Assembly: GCA_032119595.1 (NCBI GenBank)
Contig: JAUMBQ010000005.1
Location: 1 to 64,000, forward strand
DNA length: 64,000 nt
Direction: 5' to 3'
DNA from: JAGIBJ01 sp032119595
Lineage (GTDB): Bacteria; Actinomycetota; Thermoleophilia; Solirubrobacterales; Solirubrobacteraceae
The notes below the pieces were generated by a model. It made no database searches, was not told where the DNA came from, and was given only the letters and a program-made list of their open reading frames with translations. This document shows, piece after piece, positions 16,655 to 25,277 of this stretch (positions are counted from its first letter, which is position 1; the number at the start of each line of letters is the position of its first letter). A program made the translations under genes and the position numbers.

Positions 16655-19018
16655 TCAGCTGTTGGTGATCTTGAGGAACGAGATGCTGTGGAGCTGGTAG
16701 ACGCCGCCGGTCGCGCCGGTGAACGCGAGGAACGCCGTCGGCGGGATCGGGAGCGCCGACCGCATCCGCTGGCGCCCGTTCACGAAAACCGTCGTGGTGC
16801 CGCCGGAGTTGACCACTTTGATCGATCGCGGCGTGGGGTCGCGGAGGCGCAGGCCGGGGTCTCCGGTGGCGAGCCAGTTCAGTCGCGACCCGATCGCTCC
16901 GTCGGTGAAGCCAATGAAGTTGCCGGTCGGATCTCCGACGTCCTTCTTCTGGTCGAGCGCGACGGCGACGCCTGAGAGCCCGCCGAACCCAAGCAGCGGC
17001 CCTCCGCTCCCGATCCGGCCGCCGCTCGGCTGGCCGTCGGCACCGGGCCGCACGAACGCGAGGGTCAGGCCTTCGGCCTGACCGGTCCCGCCAGCGATGC
17101 GAACGTCGAATTCGAGGGTCTTGTTGCGGTAGTCCAGCGCCGACGCCCACATTGCGCTGCCGACCTGGTTGGCCGCCAGGCCGTTTAGCTCGAGCAGGTA
17201 GCTGTTTTGGTACGCGCTCCCTGAGTAGGTCCAGCCCGGCACTTCCAATCCCGATGGGTAGTCGGTGGCGGGGAGTTCGCAGGTGCGCCGCACACTCCAG
17301 CCGTTGGTTCCAGCCGTCAACAGGAAGCTCTGGTCGGCCGCCAGCGGGATCGACCCGCGAAGGGTGGATTCGTCCTTCCAGACGCAATTGGCGTACGCCC
17401 CGGTCGTCGGGATCGTCCACTCGGGAATGACGGTGCACGCGTCGCCCTCCTCGTAGAGGCCGAGTTCCACGGCGTTGTTGCCAGTGGGGACCGGCACCGA
17501 AGCGTGACTCACGCCGTCGCATGTCCAACGGATCCGCAGCGTGGCGTCGAGGATGAAGTTGCCCGCGGCGTCGAACGCGCTGCCGCCGGCGACCAGGGTG
17601 GCCGGCCGCTGCGTGCCCCCACCGCCGCCGCCCGGCGTGCCCGTGCCGTGGGACACGAGGTAGGCACTTTCGCCGTCTCCGGAGGTTCCGACGACGAGAT
17701 CGCCGAGGCCGTCGCCGTCAAGGTCGCCGCCGCCTTCGATCGACGCGGCCACCTGCGCCGGGAGGCCTTCCACCTGCGCCCCGGCATCGACATTGATCGT
17801 GCCGGGTGCATTCGTCGGGATCGCGGTGACGACCCTCACCTGACTCGGAATGTCGTTGTAGGTGAAGACGGCGAGGTCGTCGCGTCCGTCGCCGTTCTGA
17901 TCGCCAACAGCCTCGACCGTGAGGCCGTTCGTCACGGACGACGAGATCGTGAGTGACGGATCGAACGATGTGATCGACGACGGCCGGCTCGTGCGGCCGA
18001 AGATCAAGACCGACCCCCAGCTCACCACGTCGTCAAGGCCATCGCCATTGACGTCGCCGGCACGCGTGATGTCGCCGACGGTCTGCGCGACCTGGCCGGT
18101 CGAAACCGGGAGGCGCGTGAGGCCCGTCTGCGCGACGGGGCTGATCTGGAAGATGTCGGTCCGGCCGTACAACACGTAGTTGCCGTCCTTCTCGTTGTTC
18201 TCGATCGCGAGGTCGGTTCGGCCATCGCCGTCGAAGTCACCGACCGGCTCGAAGTCCACCCCGATCTGGGCGCACTTGCGAATGAAGAGGATGATCGTGC
18301 ACCGCGAGGTGGCCTGGATCAGCGACGTCCGCGTGCCTCGGTTGTTGGCATCGATCGTCGTTGTGCGGGCACCGCCGTAGACGACCGCCGCCCCCGTCGT
18401 CGCGCGCTGCACGGCGATGTCGTCGTAGCCGTCGCCGTTGAAATCGCCGATTCCGGCCACGTCGTTGTCGACCCCGGCCTTCGTCGTCACCGCGGTGACC
18501 CGTGAGCCGGCTGTGAGCTGGACGGTTCCGGTCGTCCCGGGCGCGCCGTAGACAACGTAGACAACGAGGTCGGTGCTGACCAGGACGTCGTCGACGCCGT
18601 CGCCATCGAAGTCGCCGGCCGGGTCGACGTCCTTGATGTCGTTCAGAGCCAGGTCGGCCCGTGGCGGTGTCTGGAATCGCACGCCCTTGCTGCCCAGGTC
18701 GGCCGCGAGGTCGAGGTCCTGCGTGGGCGAGGTGCCGTAGACGAGGCTGCCTTCGGTGACGTTGCCGTACAGCACGTCATCGATGCCGTCGTCGTTGAAG
18801 TCGCCGGCGATGACGCGTGTGGCGCCCGGGTAGAGGTTCGCGATGCCCGGCTTGCCGCGGACGAAGCTCGTGGCCCTCAGCGGGCTAGCACCCGCGAGGG
18901 CCGGCGCGAGGCCCGCCGTCAGGACCGCGACGAGCGAGGCAACCGCGAGCGCCAGGAGGTGGATGGACGGGGTACGGGCGGTGGCCGAAAGCTGGCCACC
19001 AGACGGGCGGTGGGACAT
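16655..19018 (-). CDS. Secreted FG-GAP repeat protein with C-terminal lectin-like domain (copy 1)
   Basis: A 787-residue exported protein. The signal peptide spans about 15-45 (LLALAVASLVAVLTAG). About residues 60-440 hold integrin-alpha-like FG-GAP repeats with calcium loops such as GDFNDDGIDDV, GDFDGDGVDDV, GDFNGDGYDDI and GDVNGDGLDDV. A Gly-rich hinge (GTPGGGGGGTQ) follows, then a Cys-containing domain and a C-terminal L-type-lectin-like beta-sandwich (SAMWASALDY, LEFDVRIAGG, LTLAFVRPG, GFGGLSGVAVALD). ATG 19018 has GGAG at good spacing; ATG 19030 is less likely. Likely surface adhesion or glycan binding. It is paralogous to 19159-21780. Confidence 0.82.
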   Translation of the reverse strand: MSHRPSGGQLSATARTPSIHLLALAVASLVAVLTAGLAPALAGASPLRATSFVRGKPGIANLYPGATRVIAGDFNDDGIDDVLYGNVTEGSLVYGTSPTQDLDLAADLGSKGVRFQTPPRADLALNDIKDVDPAGDFDGDGVDDVLVSTDLVVYVVYGAPGTTGTVQLTAGSRVTAVTTKAGVDNDVAGIGDFNGDGYDDIAVQRATTGAAVVYGGARTTTIDANNRGTRTSLIQATSRCTIILFIRKCAQIGVDFEPVGDFDGDGRTDLAIENNEKDGNYVLYGRTDIFQISPVAQTGLTRLPVSTGQVAQTVGDITRAGDVNGDGLDDVVSWGSVLIFGRTSRPSSITSFDPSLTISSSVTNGLTVEAVGDQNGDGRDDLAVFTYNDIPSQVRVVTAIPTNAPGTINVDAGAQVEGLPAQVAASIEGGGDLDGDGLGDLVVGTSGDGESAYLVSHGTGTPGGGGGGTQRPATLVAGGSAFDAAGNFILDATLRIRWTCDGVSHASVPVPTGNNAVELGLYEEGDACTVIPEWTIPTTGAYANCVWKDESTLRGSIPLAADQSFLLTAGTNGWSVRRTCELPATDYPSGLEVPGWTYSGSAYQNSYLLELNGLAANQVGSAMWASALDYRNKTLEFDVRIAGGTGQAEGLTLAFVRPGADGQPSGGRIGSGGPLLGFGGLSGVAVALDQKKDVGDPTGNFIGFTDGAIGSRLNWLATGDPGLRLRDPTPRSIKVVNSGGTTTVFVNGRQRMRSALPIPPTAFLAFTGATGGVYQLHSISFLKITNS

Positions 19019-19069
19019 GCCGCGCTCCAAGCAGAGTGGGCTTCCGACGCTAACGCCCAGGCCGCGGCG

Positions 19070-19090
19070 TTTCGGAACGGCGTTCCGAAA
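19070..19090. promoter_or_regulatory. Palindrome upstream of FG-GAP gene copy 1
   Basis: Arms TTTCGGAAC and GTTCCGAAA around a 3-nt centre, 52-72 bp before the ATG at 19018. The same motif occurs at matching distance before the paralogue, so it is probably a shared operator or activator site. Confidence 0.6.
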
Positions 19091-19158
19091 GCCACGCGCA
19101 CCGAGCCGGCGGCCGCTTCCCCCGACGAGGCAAACGACCGCCCTCTCCAGAGCGCGAA

Positions 19159-21780
19159 CTAGCTGTTTGAGATCCTGAGCGCGCGGACGAAATGCTGCTC
19201 GTACGTGGTCGCACTCGTCGCAGCCGTGAACGCGAGGTGCGTCTGCGTGGAGAGCGTCATGGCCCGCTCCATCCGCAGCACGCCGTTGAGGAAGACTTGC
19301 GCCTTGCCTCCGGTGAATGCCACCTTGACCTTCACCCAGTTCACGCCACGCAACCGCAGTCCGGCGTCGCCGGTCTGCAGCCAGTTCAGACCGTTGCCCC
19401 GGGCGCCATCAGCCCAGCCGATGAAGTTGCCCATCGGATCATTCTCGCCCTTGGAGACGTCGAAGGCCAGTGCGACACCCGACAGGCCGCCGAAGCCCAT
19501 CTGCTGTCCGCCGACGCCGAGATAGCCGCCGACTGGCCCGCTTGCGCCCGAGTTCAGGAACGCCATCGCGATGCCTTCGGCCGCGCCATTGCCGTTCACG
19601 AACTTCGCCTCGAACTCGATCGTACGGCCGTTGTAGTCGCGTGCACGTTCCCAGACCGCGCTGCCGGTCTGGCCTGCGAGCGCCGAGGTCAGTTTGATCA
19701 TGGCCCCGTCGACTTCGGCGTTCCCGCTGAGCTTGAATCCAGAGAAGCTCGTCGGGAGGTCCGTGCCCTCTGCGGCGCAGCGTCGAAGGCGCGTCCATCG
19801 GTTCGGGCCAGCGACGAGCGTGTAGGGCCCGGCGCCGACCGGCTGACCGTTGAACGTGTAGCTGTCGGTCCACCTGCACTGCGCGTACGCGGTGTCGTAC
19901 GCAAAGGTCACGTCTGACGTGATCGAGCAGCCGTCACCGGCACGCAGCCCACCACCGACGCTCAGGTCGGTGTCGCCGTTCTCGAGGTACTGCTGTGCCG
20001 AAGGCGACGAATAGAAGCCGCAGTTGGCCGTCGTTTGGATCGTCGGCCACGGCGTGGTCGCGACCGAACCGTCGGCGGCGAGCACCGTCGTCCTGCCCGA
20101 AAGCGTCGCACTGGCCGGACCACCTTCGGCAGCAAGCTCGAACGTGATCGTCCGGAGTGCGCCGCGGTTGCCGCTGGCGTCGACCGGGACGATGTCCACG
20201 GTGTAGCTGCCGACGCCGAGCGTGGTTCCACCGACGACCCCGGTGAAACGAACCTCGGAGGTGCCGGACGAGACCGCGCGCTGCTCCGAAGCGACCTGAG
20301 CGCCGTTCTGGCGGTAGGTCAGTTCGAGGGTCGCGCGGTCATCGACGGTGACCGAGAATCGTGTGCCCTCGCTCGCCGAGAATCGCACCGGCGTCATCGA
20401 CGCCGCCGCGAGCTGGGGCGGGACGCCATCCGCACCGCGGGTCGCGAGCACGAAGAGGTTCAGCCCGTTGTGGAACAGAAGGTCGTCGATCGAGTCGCCG
20501 TCGAAGTCACCTGCGCCGATGGCGGAAAAGCCAGGCCGCAGACCTCCGACCTGCGCCGCGGAAGAGGAATCCACAATCCCACCGGACCCGGTCGGCAGAC
20601 CGACCGTGCGAACGGCGTACGTGTCGCCCCCACCGAGGCCAACCACAACATCCGAGCGGCCGTCGCCGTCTTGGTCGCCGATGGCGATGGCCGGCGCGGC
20701 ATTTCGGATCCACACTTTGGGCGTCGTGGTCCGGTCGAGCGACGCCGGCGGCGAGGCGACACCAAGCATGATCTCGGCGCCGTATTCTCCCGGGCCAATC
20801 TCCCACGTCGTCCCGGCGTACCACAGGTCTCCACGCCCGTCTCCGTTCACGTCGCCGACCGCCTTCGGCAGGTACTCGCCGAGTGAGGCGGGGAGTGCCA
20901 TCGCGTTCGTGGGTGTGCCCGCCGACGTGCTGAAGATGCCGGAGCGGCCGAACAGCACGTGGCGCTTGGCCGCCAGATAGCTCAGCTGGTTGCTGTTGAG
21001 GGCGAGGTCGGCCTTGCCATCGCCGTTGATGTCGCCGACCGGCGAGAACGAGCCCGAGTTGTACGAGCAGGTCTTGAAGACCACGAAAATGTAGCCGCAC
21101 GTCTGGGTCGCGGTGATCGCTGAGGCGCGCGTGCCCTTCACGTTCGCGTTGATCGCGTTGGCACGACCACCGCCGTAAACGATGGCGCTGCCGTTAAGCC
21201 GCCCTACGGCAAGGTCGTCAATGCCGTCGCCGTCAAAGTCGCCGATCCCCTCGCTGCGCTCGCCGAGCGCCGAGATGTCGGTGACGCGGCCGGAGCCGAC
21301 GACGGCCAACGTGCCGGTCGCAGTGCCGGGCTGACCGAAGAACACGTAGGCGTTACTGCCGGTGCTGATGACGAGGTCATCGCGGCCGTCGTCGTCAAAG
21401 TCGCCCGCAGGCTCGACATCGGCGACGGACGCGCCGCTCGGGAGCGTGAGGCGCAAGCCGCGGGTGGCAAGGTCGCTGTCGAGGTCGAGGTCGGCGGAGG
21501 TCGAGCTGCCGTACAAAAGGGTCACGGTGTTCCCCTTGCCGAACGCGATGTCGTCCTTGCCGTCCGCGTTGATGTCGCCAACGACGGCACTGTGCGGGCG
21601 GTAGTTGCCCGACTGCCCGTCCCATTTGACCTGGCTGGTGCCCGTGAGCGGTGCGGCCGCGTGGGCTGCTGGCACCCCAGCGACGAGGAGGCTCGAGGAG
21701 CAGATGATGGTCGCGCTGACGCGACGAAGAGAGAAGCCAGCTCCGCGGTGACGGCAGCTGGGAGAGCGGTGAAGGGACAT
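19159..21780 (-). CDS. Secreted FG-GAP repeat protein with C-terminal lectin-like domain (copy 2)
   Basis: An 873-residue paralogue of copy 1. The signal peptide is at about 18-42 (SATIICSSSLLVAGVPAAHA). FG-GAP calcium loops include GDINADGKDDI, GDFDDDGRDDL, GDFDGDGIDDL, GDINGDGKADL, GDVNGDGRGDL and GDFDGDSIDDL. An Ig-like insert (about 455-555, ending in a segment that resembles SLH-free bacterial Ig folds) is absent from copy 1. The C-terminus matches copy 1: SAVWERARDYNGRTIEFEAK, GIAMAFLNSG, GFGGLSGVALAFD, GNFIGWADG. Both proteins end in ISNS or ITNS. Confidence 0.82.
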   Translation of the reverse strand: MSLHRSPSCRHRGAGFSLRRVSATIICSSSLLVAGVPAAHAAAPLTGTSQVKWDGQSGNYRPHSAVVGDINADGKDDIAFGKGNTVTLLYGSSTSADLDLDSDLATRGLRLTLPSGASVADVEPAGDFDDDGRDDLVISTGSNAYVFFGQPGTATGTLAVVGSGRVTDISALGERSEGIGDFDGDGIDDLAVGRLNGSAIVYGGGRANAINANVKGTRASAITATQTCGYIFVVFKTCSYNSGSFSPVGDINGDGKADLALNSNQLSYLAAKRHVLFGRSGIFSTSAGTPTNAMALPASLGEYLPKAVGDVNGDGRGDLWYAGTTWEIGPGEYGAEIMLGVASPPASLDRTTTPKVWIRNAAPAIAIGDQDGDGRSDVVVGLGGGDTYAVRTVGLPTGSGGIVDSSSAAQVGGLRPGFSAIGAGDFDGDSIDDLLFHNGLNLFVLATRGADGVPPQLAAASMTPVRFSASEGTRFSVTVDDRATLELTYRQNGAQVASEQRAVSSGTSEVRFTGVVGGTTLGVGSYTVDIVPVDASGNRGALRTITFELAAEGGPASATLSGRTTVLAADGSVATTPWPTIQTTANCGFYSSPSAQQYLENGDTDLSVGGGLRAGDGCSITSDVTFAYDTAYAQCRWTDSYTFNGQPVGAGPYTLVAGPNRWTRLRRCAAEGTDLPTSFSGFKLSGNAEVDGAMIKLTSALAGQTGSAVWERARDYNGRTIEFEAKFVNGNGAAEGIAMAFLNSGASGPVGGYLGVGGQQMGFGGLSGVALAFDVSKGENDPMGNFIGWADGARGNGLNWLQTGDAGLRLRGVNWVKVKVAFTGGKAQVFLNGVLRMERAMTLSTQTHLAFTAATSATTYEQHFVRALRISNS

Positions 21781-21840
21781 GCCGCTTTCTTGATTCGGAC
21801 GGGGGTGTCCGGGGGGACCCTAGACAGCCCGTCGTGCGCA

Positions 21841-21861
21841 TTTCGGAACGCCGTTCCAGAA
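21841..21861. promoter_or_regulatory. Palindrome upstream of FG-GAP gene copy 2
   Basis: TTTCGGAAC and GTTCCAGAA arms, 61-81 bp before the ATG at 21780; a degenerate copy of the element at 19070-19090. A further GGAAC half-site follows at 21865-21869. Confidence 0.55.
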
Positions 21862-21927
21862 GTCCGGAACGCTCGGCATGTCTCGAAGCTCAGGAACGCG
21901 CCGCAAACCGGTGCGGCGCGTGCCTGA

Positions 21928-22746
21928 TTACCGCTGAAGCAGCAGTGCCGCCCAGTCGCCGAGTTCGCGGCGGCTGGTCTCTTTGAGGCCGTAGCGCTCG
22001 AAGGCGACGGCGATTTCGTCAGCCTCGTGCCGGAGGAGACCGGAAGCAACGAGCGACCGCGGCGGTTCGGGCGAGAAGCCCGTCTCGGCGACCTTGAGCA
22101 GCAGGGGCCGCAGCAGGTTGGCAGCGATTGTTGGCGCCGAAGGGATCGTGTCGGCGTGCATGAGATCAAAGCGCGCGGCCTTGAGGTCAACGCCGTTGAC
22201 CTCGGCGTTCTGCTCCGTCGCTTCGACACTGGCAGGATCGAAGTCGAGCGCAACCACGGGCCCGAAGCCCTGCTGGGCCGCGGCGATCGCGAGCACACCA
22301 GAGCCACAGCCGAGGTCGAGCATGCCGCCGGTCGGCTCGAGTTCGAGCAGCAGCTCCAGGCAGAGCTGCGTCGTTTCGTGGGCGCCGGTGCCGAACGCGC
22401 GCGCCGGGTCGATCACGAGGTCGACGAGCCCCGGCTGGGCGTCCAGCCACGGCGGCCGGACGTGGAGCTTGCCACCGATCGTGACCGGCTTGTGGAAGTC
22501 GCGCCAGCGCTCGTGCCAATCGTCGGCGATCTCTTCGGTGAACACGTCCACCGGGATCCCGGCGACGTGCGCCGCCGCGCTGCCGAGGTCAGGCAGCTCG
22601 CCCGCCGACCCGTACACGGCGTATTCGATGAGCCCGTCGTGGCCGGCCACGTCGCGCTCTTCGATTCCGGAGGGCGCGAGTTCGAGCAGCTCCGCGAGGA
22701 CCAGTTCTGAGGAGTCGCGCGGGACGCGAACGGCGAGACGGATCAT
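21928..22746 (-). CDS. prmA: Ribosomal protein L11 methyltransferase
   Basis: SAM-dependent methyltransferase that trimethylates L11. The 272 residues have the N-terminal substrate-recognition domain with DDWHERWRDFHKP, then the catalytic domain with FGTGAHETTQLCLELL, SAM motif I MLDLGCGSGVLAIAA, ALDFDPASVEAT and ANLLRPLLL. Its ATG overlaps the dnaJ stop (22743-22746), the usual dnaJ-prmA arrangement. Confidence 0.93.
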   Translation of the reverse strand: MIRLAVRVPRDSSELVLAELLELAPSGIEERDVAGHDGLIEYAVYGSAGELPDLGSAAAHVAGIPVDVFTEEIADDWHERWRDFHKPVTIGGKLHVRPPWLDAQPGLVDLVIDPARAFGTGAHETTQLCLELLLELEPTGGMLDLGCGSGVLAIAAAQQGFGPVVALDFDPASVEATEQNAEVNGVDLKAARFDLMHADTIPSAPTIAANLLRPLLLKVAETGFSPEPPRSLVASGLLRHEADEIAVAFERYGLKETSRRELGDWAALLLQR

Positions 22747-23846
22747 CGGCGCTTTCCGGCCAGGCGACGCAGGCGTTCGCCAATGCCACCGGGCGATTTG
22801 AGGTTGCGGTCTTCGAGGCTGTCGGCGAAGGCCTCCAGGAGCTCGCGCTGGCGCTCGTCGAGGCGGCGGGGCACCACGACGTCGAGCACGACGCGCAGCT
22901 CGCCACGATCGCCACGGGCGCGGGGCATGCCGAGGCCCGAGATGCGGACCTCCTCGCCGGGTTGGGCACCAGCGGGCACCTCGACCGGGATCGGACCATC
23001 AAAGCCGTCGATCTCGATCGTCGTACCGAGGGCAGCGAACGGCGCGCCGACGGGAGCGATAGCCACGAGGTGATCGCCATCGCGCGTGAAGACCGGGTGC
23101 GGCTTGACCGCCACCTGGATGTACAGATCGCCGGACGGCGCGCCGGACTCGCCGGCGTGCCCCTCACCGCGCATGCGGATGCGCTGGCCGTGGGCGATCG
23201 AAAGCGGAATGTCGAGCTGCACGTCGCGCTTGGTGACGATGCGCCCTTCGCCACGGCAGTCATGGCACGGCGACTCGATGATCACGCCGCGACCGCTGCA
23301 CTCGTCGCAGGCGACGGCACGGACGACCTGCCCGAATGGAGTGCGGGCGACGGCCCGAAGTTCCCCGGCCCCGCCACACTTCGAGCAGCGCTTCGTGTCG
23401 GTGCCGGGCTTCGCGCCGGAGCCGTCGCAGGTGCCGCAGCCGACAATCGCGTCGAAACTCAGGTCGGCCTTGCCGCCGACGACGGTCTGCTCGAGGTCGA
23501 GGTCCAGGCGCACGAGGAGGTCCTCGCCGTGAGCCGGTCCACCTCCGCCACCGCTGTCGCCGAAGAACGCGCTGAAGAGGTCGCTGAAGGAGCCGAAGCC
23601 CTCGGTCTGCGACTGGAAGCCACCGCCGCGCAGGCCGTCGTGGCCGTGGCGGTCGTAGGTCGCGCGGCGGTCGGCGTCGCTGAGGATCTCGTAGGCCTGC
23701 GCGACCTCTTTGAAGTTGTCCTCGGCGTCCGGGGCGTCGTTGTTGTCCGGGTGAAGCTCCCGAGCGAGCTTGCGGAACGCCTTCTTGATCTGGGAGTCGT
23801 CGGAGTCGCGGGGGACTCCGAGGACCTCGTAAGGGTCGCGGGGCAC
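22743..23846 (-). CDS. dnaJ: Chaperone DnaJ
   Basis: Hsp40 co-chaperone that stimulates DnaK. The 367 residues show a J domain with HPD at 32-34, a Gly/Phe-rich region (71-105), and four CxxCxGxG zinc repeats (Cys137/140, 154/157, 180/183, 194/197). The C-terminal substrate domains follow. Starts at GTG with TTAACT ending 7 nt upstream, so probably leaderless. No grpE or dnaK is adjacent; hrcA lies one gene upstream. Confidence 0.95.
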   Translation of the reverse strand: MPRDPYEVLGVPRDSDDSQIKKAFRKLARELHPDNNDAPDAEDNFKEVAQAYEILSDADRRATYDRHGHDGLRGGGFQSQTEGFGSFSDLFSAFFGDSGGGGGPAHGEDLLVRLDLDLEQTVVGGKADLSFDAIVGCGTCDGSGAKPGTDTKRCSKCGGAGELRAVARTPFGQVVRAVACDECSGRGVIIESPCHDCRGEGRIVTKRDVQLDIPLSIAHGQRIRMRGEGHAGESGAPSGDLYIQVAVKPHPVFTRDGDHLVAIAPVGAPFAALGTTIEIDGFDGPIPVEVPAGAQPGEEVRISGLGMPRARGDRGELRVVLDVVVPRRLDERQRELLEAFADSLEDRNLKSPGGIGERLRRLAGKRR

Positions 23847-23922
23847 GCCCAGCAGTTAAGCGGAGGGAGCGCCTCCGTGACGTCCCGGATACGCCCGGCC
23901 CGCGTGAGGTTGCTCCAGCCGG

Positions 23923-25029
23923 TCAGGCGACGAGCTCCCGGTCACCGCCGAAGTCGCCATCAACGAGGCTGGCGGCCGGCAGCGCATCGAAGGCCTCGAC
24001 GACGGCCGGGTCGAACTGTGCGCCGCGCAGATGGTGGATCTCCGCGACCGCTGCCTCGACCGACCACGCCTCCTTATAGGGACGCGCGTGCGTGAGTGAG
24101 TCGAAGACGTCGGCGATGGCGACGATGCGTCCGCTGAGCGGAATCTCGTGTTCGGCGACGCGGTTCGGATAGCCGGTGCCGTCCCATCGCTCGTGATGGG
24201 AGATCGCGATTTCCCCGGCGAGTTTCAATGCACCCGAGTGGCTCCCCTCGAGCATGGCTGCGCCGACGACCGCGTGTCCCTGCATCTGGGTGTACTCGTC
24301 GGTCGTGAGCCGGCCCGGTTTGAGCAGGATCGAGTCGGGGACGGCCAGCTTGCCGATGTCGTGAAGCGACGCCGCCTGCCGCATGAGGAGGGTGTCCTCT
24401 TCGGGCAGCCCGAGTTCGCGGCTGAGGAGACCGGCGGTGTGCGCCACGCGCTGGGTATGCTGGAAGGTGTCGTCGTCGCGGAACTCAGCGGCGAACGCCA
24501 GGCGGGTCAAGGTCTCCAGCCGGGCCTGTTCCACCTCGAGCAGCATGCGGACGTTCTCCATGGCAACCGCCGTGGAATCGGCGAGCGCCTGCAACAGCTC
24601 GACCTCATGGTCGCTCGGCCGGTGCTCCTGCGCCCAGTACGTGCCGATCGCTCCGACCGGGTCGCCCTTGCGGATCGGCACCATCACCAAACTCGCCACG
24701 AAGGTCGGCCGATACGCGTCGTGCGGGATGCGCATGTCGGCATAGATGTCGGGAACGACCGCCGGACTGCGATTCAACATCGTCCACCCGCTGATGCACG
24801 ATTCCATCGGGAACTTGCGGCCCTTCCAGAGCGGTTCGATCGCATCCTCGTCGATGTAGTGGCACTCGTTGCCATCTCGAAGCACGAACGTCGCGCCGTC
24901 CGCCCCGAGCACGTCTCGCGCCGCCGACCGCACGACCGCCCGGATCGCCTCGACGCTCTTCGCCTCCGACAGCTCCTGTATCGCTTCGACCAGCAGCTTT
25001 GCGCGATCGTAGTCCGTTGGAATCCGCAC
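23923..25029 (-). CDS. GAF-HD-GYP domain protein (predicted c-di-GMP phosphodiesterase)
   Basis: A 368-residue cytoplasmic signalling protein. A GAF sensor domain covers about 20-165 (KFPMESCISGWTML, VMVPIRKGDPVGAIGTYWA). A helix leads into the HD-GYP domain (about 172-345) with His191, the HD pair 223-224 in LHDIGKLAV, HHERWDGTGYP (278-288) and IAIADVFDSLTHARPYK. The full catalytic set is present, so it should hydrolyse cyclic di-GMP. A GAGGGGGAA sequence supports the GTG start. It interrupts hrcA-dnaJ. The ligand of the GAF domain is unknown. Confidence 0.88.
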   Translation of the reverse strand: MRIPTDYDRAKLLVEAIQELSEAKSVEAIRAVVRSAARDVLGADGATFVLRDGNECHYIDEDAIEPLWKGRKFPMESCISGWTMLNRSPAVVPDIYADMRIPHDAYRPTFVASLVMVPIRKGDPVGAIGTYWAQEHRPSDHEVELLQALADSTAVAMENVRMLLEVEQARLETLTRLAFAAEFRDDDTFQHTQRVAHTAGLLSRELGLPEEDTLLMRQAASLHDIGKLAVPDSILLKPGRLTTDEYTQMQGHAVVGAAMLEGSHSGALKLAGEIAISHHERWDGTGYPNRVAEHEIPLSGRIVAIADVFDSLTHARPYKEAWSVEAAVAEIHHLRGAQFDPAVVEAFDALPAASLVDGDFGGDRELVA

Positions 25030-25177
25030 GAGTTCCCCCTCGTTCGCAGGCCGGCAAACCCTCCTGAGGCGTCACCGTTCCCTCACTTCGACCGTAGACG
25101 GCGCCGCACCCTCCACGGTCGCCACGTGGCGTGCCCACACTCAGCGCGGCGCTGGGTGGACGTTTGGTCGAGTGCGA

Positions 25178-25196
25178 ACCGGCGCCAAGCGCCGGT
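25178..25196. terminator. GC-rich hairpin in the hrcA to HD-GYP gap
   Basis: A perfect 8-bp inverted repeat (ACCGGCGC / GCGCCGGT) with a 3-nt loop, 82 nt beyond the hrcA stop. Likely ends the hrcA transcript, or acts in the leader of the HD-GYP gene. Nothing else was seen in this 248-bp gap. Confidence 0.45.
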
Positions 25197-25277
25197 CAGG
25201 CCCGGTCGCGGCCGAGCGAGGCGATGCGATGCGAGCGTGGGGTCGCCGAAACGGACGTTCAGGCGCCCGCGGGGTCG

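Noticed and set aside
25030..25277. CIRCE element for HrcA control
   Set aside because: No TTAGCACTC-N9-GAGTGCTAA-like repeat seen here or upstream of dnaJ or hrcA.
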